From: Atrina japonica
Lineage: Eukaryota; Mollusca; Bivalvia; Pterioida; Pinnidae
Direction of reading: 5' to 3'
DNA: 64,000 nt
Assembly (NCBI GenBank): GCA_030159075.1
Contig: BROG01000079.1
Location: 935,001-999,000 of the forward strand
The notes below the pieces were generated by a model. The model was not told where the DNA came from. It saw only the letters and a program-made list of their open reading frames with translations, and made no database searches. Numbering within the stretch: position 1 is the first letter of the stretch; every line of letters begins with the position of its first letter. The translations under genes and the position numbers were made by a program. Positions 14,497 to 29,800 of the stretch are shown in pieces.

Positions 14497-17400
14497 CACA
14501 CATACACACATTTTCCTTAGTAAGCACTTGTTGAGCTTATACAAAGTAGCAACAAGACTGGGGTATATTTAGACTGTTGACCTCACATGAAGTCCTTATC
14601 CATGTACATGAAAAGGAATTACATAAAAAATTGCAGCTGTAAAGATCAAATCAAACTTTACATTGCTACTACAAGTGCAGATATCAAGATAAGCCAAATT
14701 TAGAGGGTCGGGTGAGAGCTTCAACTTTCAATTGTCATGGATGATAAAACAATCCTGCACATGTAATTGAACATGAATCGATTCCCTCCTTTCTAGCGTT
14801 AACTAATACTCGTGAATTGCCATGCAATTATTGAAATACTCTAATCTTCTTTCGGAGGTTTTTATATCATACGACAGGAAAATGACAGACATTTAAACTA
14901 TAGAATCGTATAATACTCACGGATATTTAAACTTGATCTTAAAATCTTATTGCACTAAGAATAGCACATTATATACCTCCCAATGCGGCTATGAGGACCC
15001 GAGTCACATTTGACGACTTGACAGTCATATTTCAAAAGTACGAAATACGACATAATGAGAAATGTTGTAATCTGAATTTTAGAAATTGGTCTTTCTTTTA
15101 TTTTACGTTTGATTGGAACACCTTTCAGATTCTAAATAGGCCAGATTTAAAGTTGAAATTGGCCTAATTAACACAAAGGCAAAGATTAATGTTGTGCTGG
15201 AAAAAAAAAAAGAAGATTTTGTCGATTAAATCTTTATTTTTTGTGGTTATTATGTTGTCGACAGTCACCATGAATATCAAAGAAAAATATTAGGATCATT
15301 CTTTGAATATATTGATTGTACTAATTTGCAGAGCTTAAAGACGTAAATGAAATATATGACATTATGGTGTTAAGAAAAGTTTTTTTTTGTCACGAAAAAA
15401 CATCTCCAGGTGTTTTTTTTATGACTCTTTTTTTACGATATTAAACTTTTGTCATTATTCAGAGTGGCTATTGACAATTTAATTCCGATGTTTAAGCTTT
15501 GAAATTTCCTAATCAAATATAAATATATTACAATTTATCGTTTCCCTACAGCGACTACTTATTACGATAATTTATTCTGAAATTGAAATGTGTAAGGTGT
15601 TTGTCTGAAGTGAAATGTCACACGGAAAGTCATTGACTACATGGATCAGCAAACAGTAGTCGGAATTACGGCTCTTAAGTACATAGTACCGCCACAAAAT
15701 GCATTAGATTTGCCGTTTACACAAACACCTGGTTCTTAAGCGGAGATTTTTGTAATGCTTATTTATAGTTTGACCTATATGAACTGCATTTGACTCCATA
15801 AGGAAATTCTATTTTTGTTGAACTGACCCCTGAAGAACCCCATTTCTAAATGACTATAAAATATATATGTTTTTGGTTTTGTAGACCAAAAAAAGAGAGA
15901 AAAGACCTTGCTGTTAACATTTTTTTTATCACTGTCCTTTGGAGGATCTCATTTCTGATGTGCATTCTTTTGGGGGACTGGGATTGATTGGCTTATACAT
16001 GAACTATTTGCTGTCAGGTTTTTCTTGTAAAATTAAAAAGTTTGAATTTCTTTGTATAATGCATTATTTTTTTCACCTCAAGAATTTCTCTTTTAATTAG
16101 CGATTTAAATCTCTGTCGAATTTTTCCTGAGTTAAGTATTTTAACGGTCATTCACTTTACTGATTGTTTTTCATCTGTCATACCTGATTAAATTAATGGC
16201 TGACACATCACTTCACTTCTACCATAGTTCTTACATTCCACTTACGATATTTAAACAAATTCCTTCAAATGAAATTGTGATTAATTTTGGACATGATGTC
16301 CTTGAACCTCATCAGAAAGGCCTTCGACTTTCAATTCCTATGCCAAGTTCTTGACAAGAAAAGAGTCACAACCTCTTTGACAAAGTCTTAGCCTCGGTGT
16401 TGGAAATTAATGAATCTTGTGAGGCAAAATTTTCGAATCAAGCTTTTCTTTTGAACTCTTCTAACACATCTGTCAGAATACTTGAAATTTCTGCAATGTT
16501 TCTTTGGCTTGTGTATGGCTTTACAATATACTTGTATCCCATATGGGCTAGTGATATATCGCAACTAAGGTATTTGAACATGATATTGGATTGTTATCAA
16601 CATTCTGTCAGAGAATGTAGCAAACAGAAGAAAAAAAATTGGCAGGTCCAGTTTGACTCTCGTTATTTGAAGATCATATGAAAAATCTGGAGAGGTTAAT
16701 ACCTGGCCATTTTTAAAAATAATTAGAAGATACACCCTCCACTTCAAATGTTTAAGTTCCTCGTACTTACGTTTTGTAATCTGATGATTCTGGAGAGAGT
16801 TTTGTAAGAGCATGAAACTCAGATTGAGTTTAAGTATTTTACAAAACTTTGCAGTCATTACACAACACTGTCAGAATTTTCAACAAGATAGATAAGCATA
16901 TCTGAATCAATTAGCCATTCCAGATTTGTTTGTTTATTTGCTCCCGAATGTTTGAAATATGTTTTATTTCGTGAAAATGTGATTTACGAATGAGCTTTAA
17001 TGTACAGCCACTTATTACCATTGTGAAGTAAGAGTCCAAGATAAGTATCTCCTGTACTTTGCGTGAATGATTTCCGAGGTAAAGCTCTCTCTCTTTCTCT
17101 TTTTTTCGTAAATTTGGTAATAGTGGTTACATATAAACAAAATAAAATAGATGTTGAATAGTATTTCTGCTTATGATTGTGATTATGACAAAAAGAATGT
17201 GTGCATGAAAAGATTGTATTTTTCATCTAACTTACTTGAAAATTTCCTCAGTAAAGGGCACCAGCAAAATATAGGGAGATTGAAATTGATAGTGCGGTAC
17301 CCCATGGCCGTATGCTGTGACATCCTGTCATTTGTAACAACTACACTTGCAATACCCAATTCTCACCGAGTTTTATAAATGAACTAGATACATGTACTTT

Positions 17401-17793
17401 AGCATTTTTACCAGTTGAAATGGGACTGCCACCTCCATGGCTGAGTGGTTAGAACATTCCACTTTCAACCATGAAGTCTCTCACCTTTGATCAGCGCAGA
17501 TTCGAGCCCCACTGGAACCCTAAGCGGATTTTGTGAGGAAGTTACTTGCATAAGGCCGGTGGTTTCTTCCCAGATTGTAACAGGGTTCTCTCGTTCACCA
17601 ATAAAACTGGCTGCCACCATATAACTGAAAAATTATGAGTGTGGCTAAAAAATATTAAAAGATTAAAAAAATGTGTATTTCACATTCTGCTATGGTGTCT
17701 GTACAGGTCTAATGACTGGGTAAATAAATAAACACCTTTTTTTAAATGAATAAATAAACATGAAATGAATATATGAAAATAAATAAGATTTAG

Positions 17794-17830
<37 letters not shown>

Positions 17831-20800
17831 GATGAATAATTCTTTATCATTTCAGGGAACTTTGACATGGCCTTTGCGATAGATGAAACACTTGGAATTG
17901 TCTCGGTTGCTAGAGAACTGGACAAGAACGTCAAATCAGAGTACAAATTGGTTGCTATGGCAAAAGATAAAGGTACTCCATCATTGAGCAGCACAACAAC
18001 AGTGAGAATCACATTAACAGTATCCAACAATGCTCCGCCCAAATTTGCACAGGAGAACTACGTAGTTAGTCTCACGGAAAATGCTATTTTAGGAAGTCAC
18101 GTGTTAAGTGTGTACTGCGAAAGCCAATCATCCGTCATCTATGATATCATATCTGGAAATGAAAATCAAATTTTTGCAATAAATCCAAATTCCGGAGTTC
18201 TGTATTTGAAACAGCCTGTGGACTTCGAGGAACAGGATATACACAACTTGACAGTCACGGGAACAAATATTATCGGCAAATCAGACTCTGCAAATATAGT
18301 TATACACATTCTTGATGTCAATGACAATGCACCAGTTTTTCTACAGACGAGTTACTATGGTAACGTATCCGAGACAGCTGTTCCCGGTACTCTTGTACTA
18401 GGACGGGATTTAAAACCTTTGGTGATTGGTGCTGTGGATGAGGATACAAATGAAAATGCTCTGTTGACGTTTCAGATTTTAAATGATTCACCAAACAGTT
18501 CCTTCAGCATTGATCCAAATACAGGTGCCCTCAAAACGAAATCAGCACTCGACCATGAGCAGTACGATAAAATCGAGTTTTATGTGCAGGTATCCGATTC
18601 AGGGGATCCCCAGCTAAGTGCTACAAATCCAGCAAAAGTTGTGGTGTTTATAGATGATGTCAATGATAATCCACCAGCATTTTTATTCCCAGAATTCCAT
18701 GCCAAAGTACTGTTACCAACAGCAACAGATGTAGAAGTGTTGACATTGCAAGCAATCGATCCAGATACAAAGACTGGCGAAAATTTGAAATATATGCTAA
18801 AAAGTGGCGACCCCAAAGGAAAATTTCGAATTGATGAGGTTTCTGGGAAAATTCACGTGGAGAATGAAACAGATATCCGTGACAACTACAAGCTTAAAGT
18901 GACAGTCTCTGATGGCAAATTTGAAACCTCAGCCGATGTCAACATAGCAGTTCTAAATTCCTCAAATTCAGGGTTTTCTTTCCAAGAAAAGGAATACAAC
19001 CTCCAAATTCCTGAAAATAGCAACAAAAGTCAGTCTCTTACTGTAATTCAAGTTACGAATGCTTTGAATGAACACCTCGTTTACACCCTCCTGAATGGCA
19101 ATGACATGTTTAACATAGTTCGAACATCTGGCGTTTTACAAACCAAGGGGAGACAATTTGACAGAGAGACAAAGGACAAATACAGATTTATAATCAAAGT
19201 GGAAGATCTTAACAGTCTGAACCGCATTGCTCACATATTGGTGAATGTCCAAATACTGGACGAAAATGACAATGCTCCCGTGTTTGTGAACCAGCCATAT
19301 GACACTGTCGTCGCCATTGATTGTAAGATTGGATCAATCATAAGACAGGTAACGTATGACTGAAATATAAAGCTTCTGGCCCTTGATAAACAATGGACTC
19401 TTCTTCAAATCAGTGACATAGGCCAGTCCAACATATGATATAATATGCAGTTTCCCGTCTTTTTTCACGTGCTACTAATAACTCGAACCACACACAAATT
19501 ATTAGATTCATTGGTTAATTACAATTGTAGGAACATTTAAGAACACCTTAAGTTGAAATTTAGGAGCAATATTTTCTATTTTGTAAGACATTTAATTGAT
19601 GCAGCTAATTATGTATCTATATTTTAATGTCTCTCACCTCTAGTCAGTGTGACCTTGAGCCACACTGGAATCTTAGCCGATTTCGTGAAAAGGTTTGCCA
19701 GTTTACTTGCTGAAGGCTGGTTGTCTCTTTCCGGATAAATTTTATCGGAGTTTTCTCCTCCACCTTTAAAAACTGGCCGCCTCCATATAACTGACAATTT
19801 GTTGATTGTAGTGTAAAACACAATTAACTCATCAAAACAATGGACTCTTCTGTAAACCAATGACTTGGACTAGTCCAAATTTGTCTTTAGTGGTGAACGA
19901 GTGAAAAGAAAACCATTCAAATGTCAGCAGTTTGTTTTAAGTATTTCTGTTTTCATGGAAAATGTTGATTACACTTTTTTGGGTTCTGTTTTCCAGGTAA
20001 CAGCAATCGATAAAGATACAGGTGTAAACAGTCAGGTAATTTACACCCTGGTCAGAAATTACAAGGACAAATTTGTGTTGGATTCGGACAGTGGTCAAAT
20101 TCGACTAGAGCAGCTTCTAACATCAGAGGACAAGAATAAAGATGTAGAGCTTTTGATAGAGGCTAGGGATAAAGGTATAAATTACACTGTCTTATATCGT
20201 ATTTGACCCAATAAGCACCTATGTCTCTCTAAGCGCCCCTCCCCCCCTTTTTTTTTTACACACGATCAAGTGTCTTTTCTAGCCAGCTGACATGGCGATG
20301 TGGACCAGAAAAATGTCAATCACAGTTTATCTGTAGCCCCATGCAACACAAGAATGTCGATAGGTGTCCACTGTATTAACTACAACAACTTTACCATCGT
20401 GCCTTATAAAAAAAATAACTGCTTTACGTGAATTTGACTATTAATTGGTCCCAGTAAGTGCCCACCCCCTTTTCCCTATTTTTGTAGCGCTCTGGGTGCT
20501 TATTGGATCGAATACGGTAGGTTATTATCAAAAGTTTTGATGTAAAATATGATGGTGTGAGGTGAGCTTTGTAATCTTTGTTTACTCTCATGTTTTCAGA
20601 TAAAAACATCTTTGGAATAACTGTAGTTTTCATATCATTTCACAATACATGCATTATACAAGTGGCAGTAACTTCAGTTTGTATTTGTGAAGAGTCATTG
20701 TTTTCTGCATTGTCTTTACTCGCATTCACTGGCTACCCCATCATCTTCGTTATCAGACGATGGTGACGCTGAAATCTATTTTGTGTAGAAACGCGTCACA

Positions 20801-23800
20801 TCATTATTTGTGTAATTCATCAGTCTACTGCTTTGGTTAAATTAACTGATCTCTATCAGGAACATTTTACGTTTTCTTTTGTGCTGACATTGAAATAAAC
20901 AAAACAAAATTCCTATGATACCTGATCATGATGTCTGTGTAGATTACAAAGGAAATTAACAAGTTTTCTATTGCAGTGATACAAAACACATTCTTACATA
21001 TTTTCATCATTTTTTAATTTTTTTTTTTTTTTTTTTTTTTTGTGAATTTTTTTAATTACCTTGTTTTGCTGTCTACGTGTACATAGAGATAAAAATGCAA
21101 ATACCTTTGTTAGATTAGCTAGCAACTTCCATGGCCAAGTGGCCAGAACAGTGGACTTCAAAGTCTTAAGTCTCTCACTTCTATTCAGCACAGATTCACT
21201 CTCCTCTGCTACCCAAACTGATTTTATGAAAAGTTTGCTACTTTTCTCATGGAAGGTTGTTGATCTATTCTTAGGTACATTGTTCTCGGGTTCTCTCCTC
21301 CACCATTAAAAACTGGCAAAAGGCAAACAAAATGGATGTAATTGATTCTTATTTTCCGATATATATAGGTTTAGGTCAGAGTTCTGGACCCATTATGCAC
21401 CGGGGGAGCGTATAAGTTGCAAGGCATTTGAAACATGTTCAGGTTGATCTATATGAAGTATTGGAATAAAACTGAAGTGTAATTTGTTAGAGTTAATATA
21501 CAGTGGAACCTGTCATGAAGGACCACTCTGTTCTGCCACTGAAATGTGGTCTCTCAAGACAGGTGGTCTCTCAAGAGAAGTTTTATTTAAAAGATTATTG
21601 AACGAAGTGGTTTTCAGAATGTGGTCTCACAAAACAGAGTTTTTATGAGAGTGGTCTATCAAGACAGGATCTACTGTATTGATTTATACTATACTTGAAC
21701 ACCAATATCTTTTGTACTGTTGTATGTATAGAGACAAATTCTCCATTATTTCAGGTACTCCATCACAAGCGTCTCGCGTGAAGGTCAACTTGAGAATAGT
21801 CAGCGAATCACATCCCGTGTTTGAGAAACAATTTTACCGAGTTTCCGTGAAGGAAGATATGCAGTTACACACACCGATAACAACAGTCAAGGCCATCAGT
21901 CCAAACGGACACAAACTTATCTACTCCATCACTAACGGAGACCCCTACAAGGAGTTCTCTGTTGACTTCAACATCGGTATGTATTTACACAACACTTTGT
22001 TGTTTATTCACTTTTGAATGTCTCATCGGGAATCTCATCTGCAATGTCATTCACATTTTCATCTGATTTTTGCAGCAAATTGTCTTGTACTTTTCAATTT
22101 TTTAAGCATCACATATATCATGAAATGCTTTTGCTGTATTCTCAGTGCAAAAGGAAATGTTTTTACTTACATTAAATGTGGCCCAGAACCATGAAACTGA
22201 AATATTACTGAAGTCTAAAAGTTTTACTCACGTGTGGCAAATTCAGACATCTGATTGGCTAAGCAGGCCACTTTGAGAATATTCTCAGACCTGAGTGAAT
22301 TCTAAAGTCTTATGGTGCCGGGCCCTGAACGTCTTTGAAGTAGTTGTAATTCTGATGATTTGTCATGGAATAAGGGAAAGACAGATGACAGCATTTAGAT
22401 TAATAAATGAAAAAAAAAAATACATTTAACTTGTCAACCCCTATGATCACATTTAGAAAAACAGCGAAATTGGAATAGAAAACATTACTTCATTTTGTGA
22501 TAAAAATGACTCCAAGAAAGTGGGCTTTTTGCGTTCCTTTTGTACTGAGATTTTGTGAGCATTTTTTTTTTTTTTTCGGTGATGGTTTCATTATGTTTGT
22601 CCCTCTCTAACTTGTGCAACAAGTAATACATGTTCTTTTTGTCATCTTCAATCTATACTATATTGTAAATATGTAATTCATATCAAAATATAAACAGCCA
22701 GTATTTTGTATATAACTTTAGTTTTAGGAGTATGTTCCATGGCGATTATAGATTCTCTTTTATAGATTAGTATAAAGTTCATCGTAAATCTTTAAGGTTG
22801 ATTTAAAGTATTCTTTTCATGTAATCATTAGCAGAGCTCAAATTATATCTACTTTACATATATTGCACATGAATGGTAGTTCTTTTACAAGAACTTCTCT
22901 TTGGGAATCGGTACTTCTGAACTCAGTATTTATATCTCTGATTGTTCGTGTCATCCCGTTCTTATAAACAGATGATATTAATCGATGCTTTTCACCTTGT
23001 ACAATACATATTTACCTCATCCAATCAATTTAAGGCATGGATGTACTTGGTCCATGTAAGTATCCAATCACTTTAGTTTTACCTATTTTGCTTGTTATTT
23101 TAATTACCTCCCCTTAATCCCTGCATTGTGCTGTGGTGGCGTGCATGGTTTGCATAGTTTTAAAATATTTTTTTTTTGTGGTGGACTGTGTGTGCATTAA
23201 TTTTCAGCATATTTTGTCTTTCCATCTCCAGGCTAGTTTATACCTCATTTTCCAACTGCAGTATAGTCGAACTTGTCTTGAGCGACCACTCTCATAACAG
23301 ACCACCTGTCTTGAGCGACCACTCTCATAACAGACCACCTGTCTTGTGAGACCTTATTCTGAAAACCACTTGGCTAAAACAAATCCTTCAAATCAAACCT
23401 CTCTTAAGAGACCACCTGTCTTGAGAGACCACATTTTAGTGGCAGATATGATGGTCTCCCAAGACAGGTTTAACTGTATTTATTCCGAAATTTGAAAAAA
23501 AAAGGATAATAAAAGAAAAATCATGTTTTTTTGAAAAACTGTACATTTGTATCTATATAGATATGTTTGTTTTTGTAAATATTGTATATCTTATGTATTA
23601 GTACTTAAACAGAAGTAAAGAGCAGCTTTAAGATGTATATTTCTTACAAGCACACCGCTTTGGCACTCATATTTATGATACATGCCATTTGTATCATATC
23701 AATTTCACATTTTTTTTTTTTTTTTTTCAATCAGGCCAACATGTTTTATGTTTTCCGCACTCAAAGTATTATTGCAGTTTATTCAACACGCAGCATAGTG

Positions 23801-26800
23801 TAGTCACAAGATAAACTTTTTTTTATTATATCATGATAATTTACATATTACAATAATACTGATTCTATTGTACGATATAAATGTGTAATATTTAATGCCA
23901 TTGTTTACGAGTACTAATTCTCACATTTCAATAAAAAAAAAACTTATTCGACCCACTCTGTGTACATTGAAACCTGTCTTGAGAAACCACTGTCATAAAA
24001 GACCACCTGTTTTTTGAGAACATTCTGAAATCCACTTAGTTAAATAATCCTTTGAATAAAACCTCTTTTAAATTTAAGAGACCACCTGTCTTGATCATGA
24101 GAAACCACATTTCAGTGGCAGATGGTGGTCTAACAAGACAGGTTAGAACTGTACACTATTATACATGTAGGAAAACATATTACACTCATATATTACTGAG
24201 GCCTAACACATCCTTCATTTATTCTGTATATATAGTATTGTGTTCATGTAATGTGTAATCCTGTAATGAACATATCCATCCCTAAAAATATTGGACTCTA
24301 CTACATATGTCATTGACATAGTTCAGTCCAACTCTGTTTTTAGGGGTGTATAAGTTACAGACTTTTTATAACAGATTTTACAGAAGTAGTTACTGATGTT
24401 TCTACCCTAACATCCACAGAGAAACTGACGTTTTTATGATAGTCGTGAGTTTCAGGTGAATTCCGACTGAAATCTTAAAGCTGAAGTTTCATTGTGAATG
24501 GGATGACTGATTTTTATATATATAGTCTTCAACTTCGCACACTTTTTGCCTCCATCTTGACGCTCTCTACTTCTTTCTGTCTCGACACATTAGTGATATT
24601 ATTTTTAAACTTTAAACTTTGTCATTTTTTTTTCTGTTGTATAGTGTGACTAGAATATTAGTAAAACTTAAAAATTAATTTGAAATATTGATGCATGATA
24701 ATTAATTAGAATATTATATATTGTAGTTTCTGAAATTTGTAAATAGATAAATAATGCACTAAATGTTTCTAAAGAAGAAGAGGGTCTTGTAAATGTTGTA
24801 ATGTTTCAAAATAATATTAAATGTTGATTGGCATGATAGTAGAGAAAAAAAAGAACAATAGAATGTTGTACCGTATAAATGTAAATATTTAATTTCCTAC
24901 ATTTCTGTTTCATATAATGTAAGGTCCATAATAATTAAACATGTAGTCAATATGAATTTTTGCTGACTGGTTTTATATCTGATATAGACCTGTAATATTA
25001 GTAGTGTTATGTAATAATTTAACATGTACTAAGTCAAAATATTAATATTTTCTTTTTTTGTTTGTTTTTTTTACTTATAATGCATAGGAAGATAGAAGAT
25101 CTTGAATTAATTTTAAAGGAATTTCTGATCAAATACATTAAATCATCAACCCCTGCGGTCACATGTAGACTCACCCAAATCAAAAACAGTACGGTCCACT
25201 GTCATAATATAGGGATGAACATTTTAGTTAATAATGCATGTAAAATTATTGTAAAAGTTTTATATGAAATCATACACCCTGAATTCTGACAGTGGATTTT
25301 ACTATTCTTTAAAATGGACTAGTCCAAATGTGGATACAGGGGTTGGTGAGATAACTAATATTAAGGTACTGATGAAAATAAAGCTTGCAATATTTTGTAA
25401 CTTATCACTGCTTCACACGTTGATTTCACTAAACCATACTATTTGGACTTTTTCACTTTGGTTGATTTGATCAATTTTTAACTACAGACTGGGTCTTTTC
25501 TTCTTGCAGTAATCTTCATTCTTTTCCTATAGTGCTTGTGTGCTTAACAAGATTTATTTATTCGGATGTGGTAATGACCAAGATAGAAATTCTGTCAGTC
25601 TCCAGACTTAACATTCCAGAAAAGAAAAATGATGTGCTAACGTCTTGATATTTCAGGTGTCGTATCGGTTGTCAGTAAATTGGACTACGAGTCTACCCAG
25701 AATTACATCTTGACCTTGAGAGCAGCAGACGTTAAAACGGGAGCTTACACAGAGACCATTCTGAGAATCAATGTCCTTGTAAGTACTATATGTAAGACGG
25801 CACAGGTTGTTAAACGTTGAGTCTGTCACCTTTGTTCAGCAGGGGATAAAAACCCCGTTGGAAACTAAGCCGGTTTTGTGAGAATGTTTGACAGTTTACT
25901 TGTGCAGAAAGCCAATGGTCTATCTATTTACTTGATACATTGTAAATGGGTTCTCCTCCACCATTAAAAAGCTGTTGTCTCTGTTTACATAAAACTGGAA
26001 AGTTATTGAGTTTAATAGTGTAAAACATAATGAAAGCAAACAAACCAAAAAAAAAACCACCAAAAAACAAAAATAACATATTTTCTCAGCATTTAATACT
26101 TATGAAACATTTGTGGTTTGTAAAGAAAATATCCATCAACTATATTGTTTTTTTTCAAACTGTCATTCCATAATGTTTAAACAAAGAATTTAAGCATGCA
26201 TCTGTGCCAAATACATGTGCAATGTATAAGTTTGTTTTTTGTTCAGTAATTCTGTAGCAACCAACTATTTAAATTTTTAAAATTCCGAAAAATATTTGAT
26301 ATGAGTTGAGTACTACAATTTTTTTTCCCTTAATTTTCAGGATGTTAATGACAAGAAACCCTCCTTCTCTCACTACAAGTACACAACAGTCTTATCAGAA
26401 GCTGTTTCCATAGGAACATCTGTTGTCACGGTAACAGCAACAGACGCAGATACAGGACTTAATGCAGAGATTCAATATGACTTAGCACCAATTACCTTTG
26501 ACTCTGAGGATGTCAAATTTTTTGACATAGATCCTATTTCTGGAGTCATTACAACATCCGATCTGTTAGATTATGAACGGAAGTCGGAACACTCATTCTT
26601 GGTAATTGCAACTGATGGTGGGTTTCCCGCCCAGAGCATGAGTGTCACTGTTCAAGTAATCCTTGATGATTTAAATGACAACCCACCAAGTTTCGATAAA
26701 CCGTCATATGATTGCTTCATTACAGATCAGTCTACCAGTTCCATCGTAACTAAGGTATCGGCATCTGACCCAGATATCTGTAGTCAAGGCAACCTAGAGT

Positions 26801-29800
26801 ACTCTATTTTAGATGGCAACATTGACCATACCTTTGAAATAGATGCCACTTCAGGTTTGATCACTCTCTCAAACAGACGGAGTGGAGATCTGTATTATGC
26901 TTATTTGTTAAACATCTCCGTCTCCGATGGAGTTTTCACTAACTTCGCACAAGTCAGTGTCTCCATCAAAAACAGCAACAAGTACTCTCCTGTGTTTACC
27001 AAGGAGTTATACAAAGCTAGGATACTAGAAAACATTGGTACGGGGATGCTGATCACCACGGTAACAGCTGAAGACAAAGACAGAGGGAATTATGGGATGT
27101 TGACATATACAATTCCAAGTGAAGAAATGAGAGAATATTTTAGCATTGATGCAGATACAGGTTCGTATATTAGTTGCATTTAGGTTCTGGTTGGTAATAG
27201 TTCTAGTTTGTGTTTAAACTACAGTAGGGGCCTCCATGGCCGAGTGGTTAGAGCATTGCGCTTTAAATCACAAGGCCTCTCACCTCTGGTTCGAATCCCG
27301 CTAGGGTCATTTCAAATTTAGTCATTTCAAATTTAGTCATTTCAAATTTAGTCGGAAAGTTTTCCAGTTTTCTTGCGGAAGGTCGGTGGTCTTTACCCGG
27401 GTAATTGGGTTTCTCCTCCACCAATAAAAACTGGACGCCATCATATGACCGAAAGATTGTTGAGTATGGCGTAAAACAAAAAATCAAATCAAATCAAAAT
27501 TAAACAACAGTACCTCCCAAAAGTGTTAATACCCACACAGACAGAATCTGAACATATCATTATAAACTGCATACAACATTTGTAATTGAAAAATACATAC
27601 AAGTTTAAAATGTCATGTAATAGGGGACATATTTTATGTGGATGTACTTATTATTATGAAGCCATCATTGAAAAATTATTGTTATAGTCAAATTCCTTTT
27701 TCTTTTTAATTTTGACATTCAAATTCAACAAAATTTCATATTTTTGATAAGAAAAAAAAAAATTGGGCAAAATTGCCTGAAAAATTTTGGGTTCGGATTA
27801 TTTTTTTTTGGTGCGACTTGATTATATTTTTTTTCAACAAGAATCAATCATTTATACTGCAAATTGAATTTCTCAGATAGAATTAAATTTAACATATTCC
27901 TGGCATTGTGTCTCTCTGCAGAACTTTTTTTTTTTAAATTATCATCAGACTATTACACTGTGATTTTCATTTTTCAACAGGTGAAATATTTGCTGTCAAA
28001 TTATTTGACCGAGAAGAGCAGGATGTGTATTCCGTAACCGTAGCAGCAACTGACAATGGCGGAAAAATGGCATTTGCCACTGTGGTTATCAATATTGACG
28101 ATATCAATGACAATATCCCACAATTCATGAGAACAGAATACAAAGCTTGTGTACGACATGATGCTGACATCAACTCTTCCATAATTAAGGTATTGTCTAG
28201 ACTAAGAGAATATACATATATGTAATGCAAATCTGGAAATTTTTGCTGTGGTTTAACTTTTACCGAATTCATCCTTAGAGATAAGAGGGGGAATTTCAAA
28301 TGAAAGCAAAATTTTCAAGCTAAATAATTGAAGCATATTCTGTATATTTACGATGGAGCCTATCTTGAGAAATATCCTAAAACCTACTCAGATTTTTAAA
28401 TATCACTGGTAATTCACGTATCATCTAGACAAGGAGAATATACATAATATTAACAATGGAATAGTCTTGTATCTTCAGAGATCATATTCTAAAACTTGAA
28501 CAAATTTGAAAAAAAAAATCCTCGGAGAGACCACCTGTCTAGGTGTTTTTTCCTACAACAAATTCCACAGTAAATGTGAAGATATTAATAATGATAATGC
28601 TAATTTCACAAGTTCTGGAAAACATAAATCTGCATATGAATTATTTAATTATTTAAGGGCATAATGGATCTTGATTTTTTAATTAAACTGACAGTTTTTA
28701 TGGCAACACCCCCCTCCCCCCCAAAAAAAAACAACAACAACAAAAGAGATAATGTATGGCATATTGTCTTTGTCCATTTCTTTTAAACATTTTGGTTTAT
28801 ATGTGATAGTATGTTCATATGTGTTTTATTATTTATTTTTTTCTGTTGTAAGCTTTATGTACTTTTCTTCTAGATAAAGGCTACTGACCTTGACCTTGGT
28901 GAAGCTGCACATGTGACCTATGAACTTCATGAAATTGATTTAAATGCAGTTGGAAAGAAATTCTACATTGATCCAATGACAGGTGTAATCTATGTCAAAC
29001 AGAATTTATCTTCCTTTGGTAAGCATACAGAAGATTTATGATTTTAGTTCTGTTCTTAATAACGTAATGAACTGTTATGAAATGTATGTTTTTATAACAT
29101 CATAATCAAGCTATAAATATGTACAGTGGCATCTACTCTAAAACACCATCTTGCTTAGGTGACCACCACACATTTCAGACCTTAAATTTCCAGTCTCTTG
29201 ATAGATATTTCTTAAGAATAGAACCTCACTTAAGAGACAACCTCACTAAACAGACTCTTTTGAGCCCATCAGTTAGGTGGTCTTGATAGCTATTAAGTTC
29301 ATATTTAACTCATCAGCCCCTTCATTCACATTTGTACCCACCCAGATCCATAAATAGTCTGGTCTACTTTCAAAATTCAGGACTGAACAAGTTCATAAGC
29401 CATGTAAAATTGTTGGGAAATTTTTATTCTAAATCATACATCCCTGAATCCTGAGAGAGGACTTAACCATTCTTTGAAATGAGCAGGTCCAAATGTGACT
29501 TCAGGTGTTGATGTGCCTTTAACATATTGCTTTCAGATTGAAAAAGTATCTGATGCAGGCTCTGGCAAGTTTCTGGTCTTAAAACAAAACCTAGTGGCAA
29601 ACCTACAATGGTTTACAGATATACAAAGAGAGATAACTCTGGTGTGAAGATTGTTATATCTTGCTAATATAGATTTTGTTACATAAACAACATAGAAATA
29701 TTGATTCCTTTATACTTTTAGCTAATGATGTCTCCCAGTTCTTTGTACAAGCTGCGGACCTCGGAAACCCTCAACTGAGAAGTAACGTTCCAGTGGAAAT

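Larger units (their letters stand above)
14003..17855 (+). other. 3.9-kb Fat-like intron
   Basis: Neighbouring exons join in phase. It has a CA/TA-rich tract (14245-14510), a SINE (17428-17655) and (AT)n before the acceptor. The stretch 14520-17400 shows nothing recognisable. Confidence 0.68.
19349..21754 (+). other. Fat-like introns around exon w7
   Basis: Apart from exon w7 (19997-20174) the region is non-coding: SINE pieces (19625-19825, 21117-21325), family B fragments, a family D element (20194-20520), a poly-T run (21020-21041) and a family A palindrome (21499-21679). Confidence 0.65.
21977..25656 (+). other. 3.7-kb Fat-like intron
   Basis: Non-coding. Two family A palindromes (23260-23480, 23961-24154) and family B copies (24265-24350, 25140-25345). 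The rest is AT-rich with no recognisable feature. Confidence 0.65.

Noticed and set aside
27226..27310. Functional tRNA gene (serine/leucine-like head)
   Set aside because: It has A- and B-box-like sequence but no complete cloverleaf or acceptor stem, and it is joined to the SINE core repeated elsewhere.
29676..29721. Start codon upstream of exon w13 as a new gene start
   Set aside because: The ATG is in intron sequence read in frame by chance. A good acceptor at 29721 and cadherin homology begin after it.
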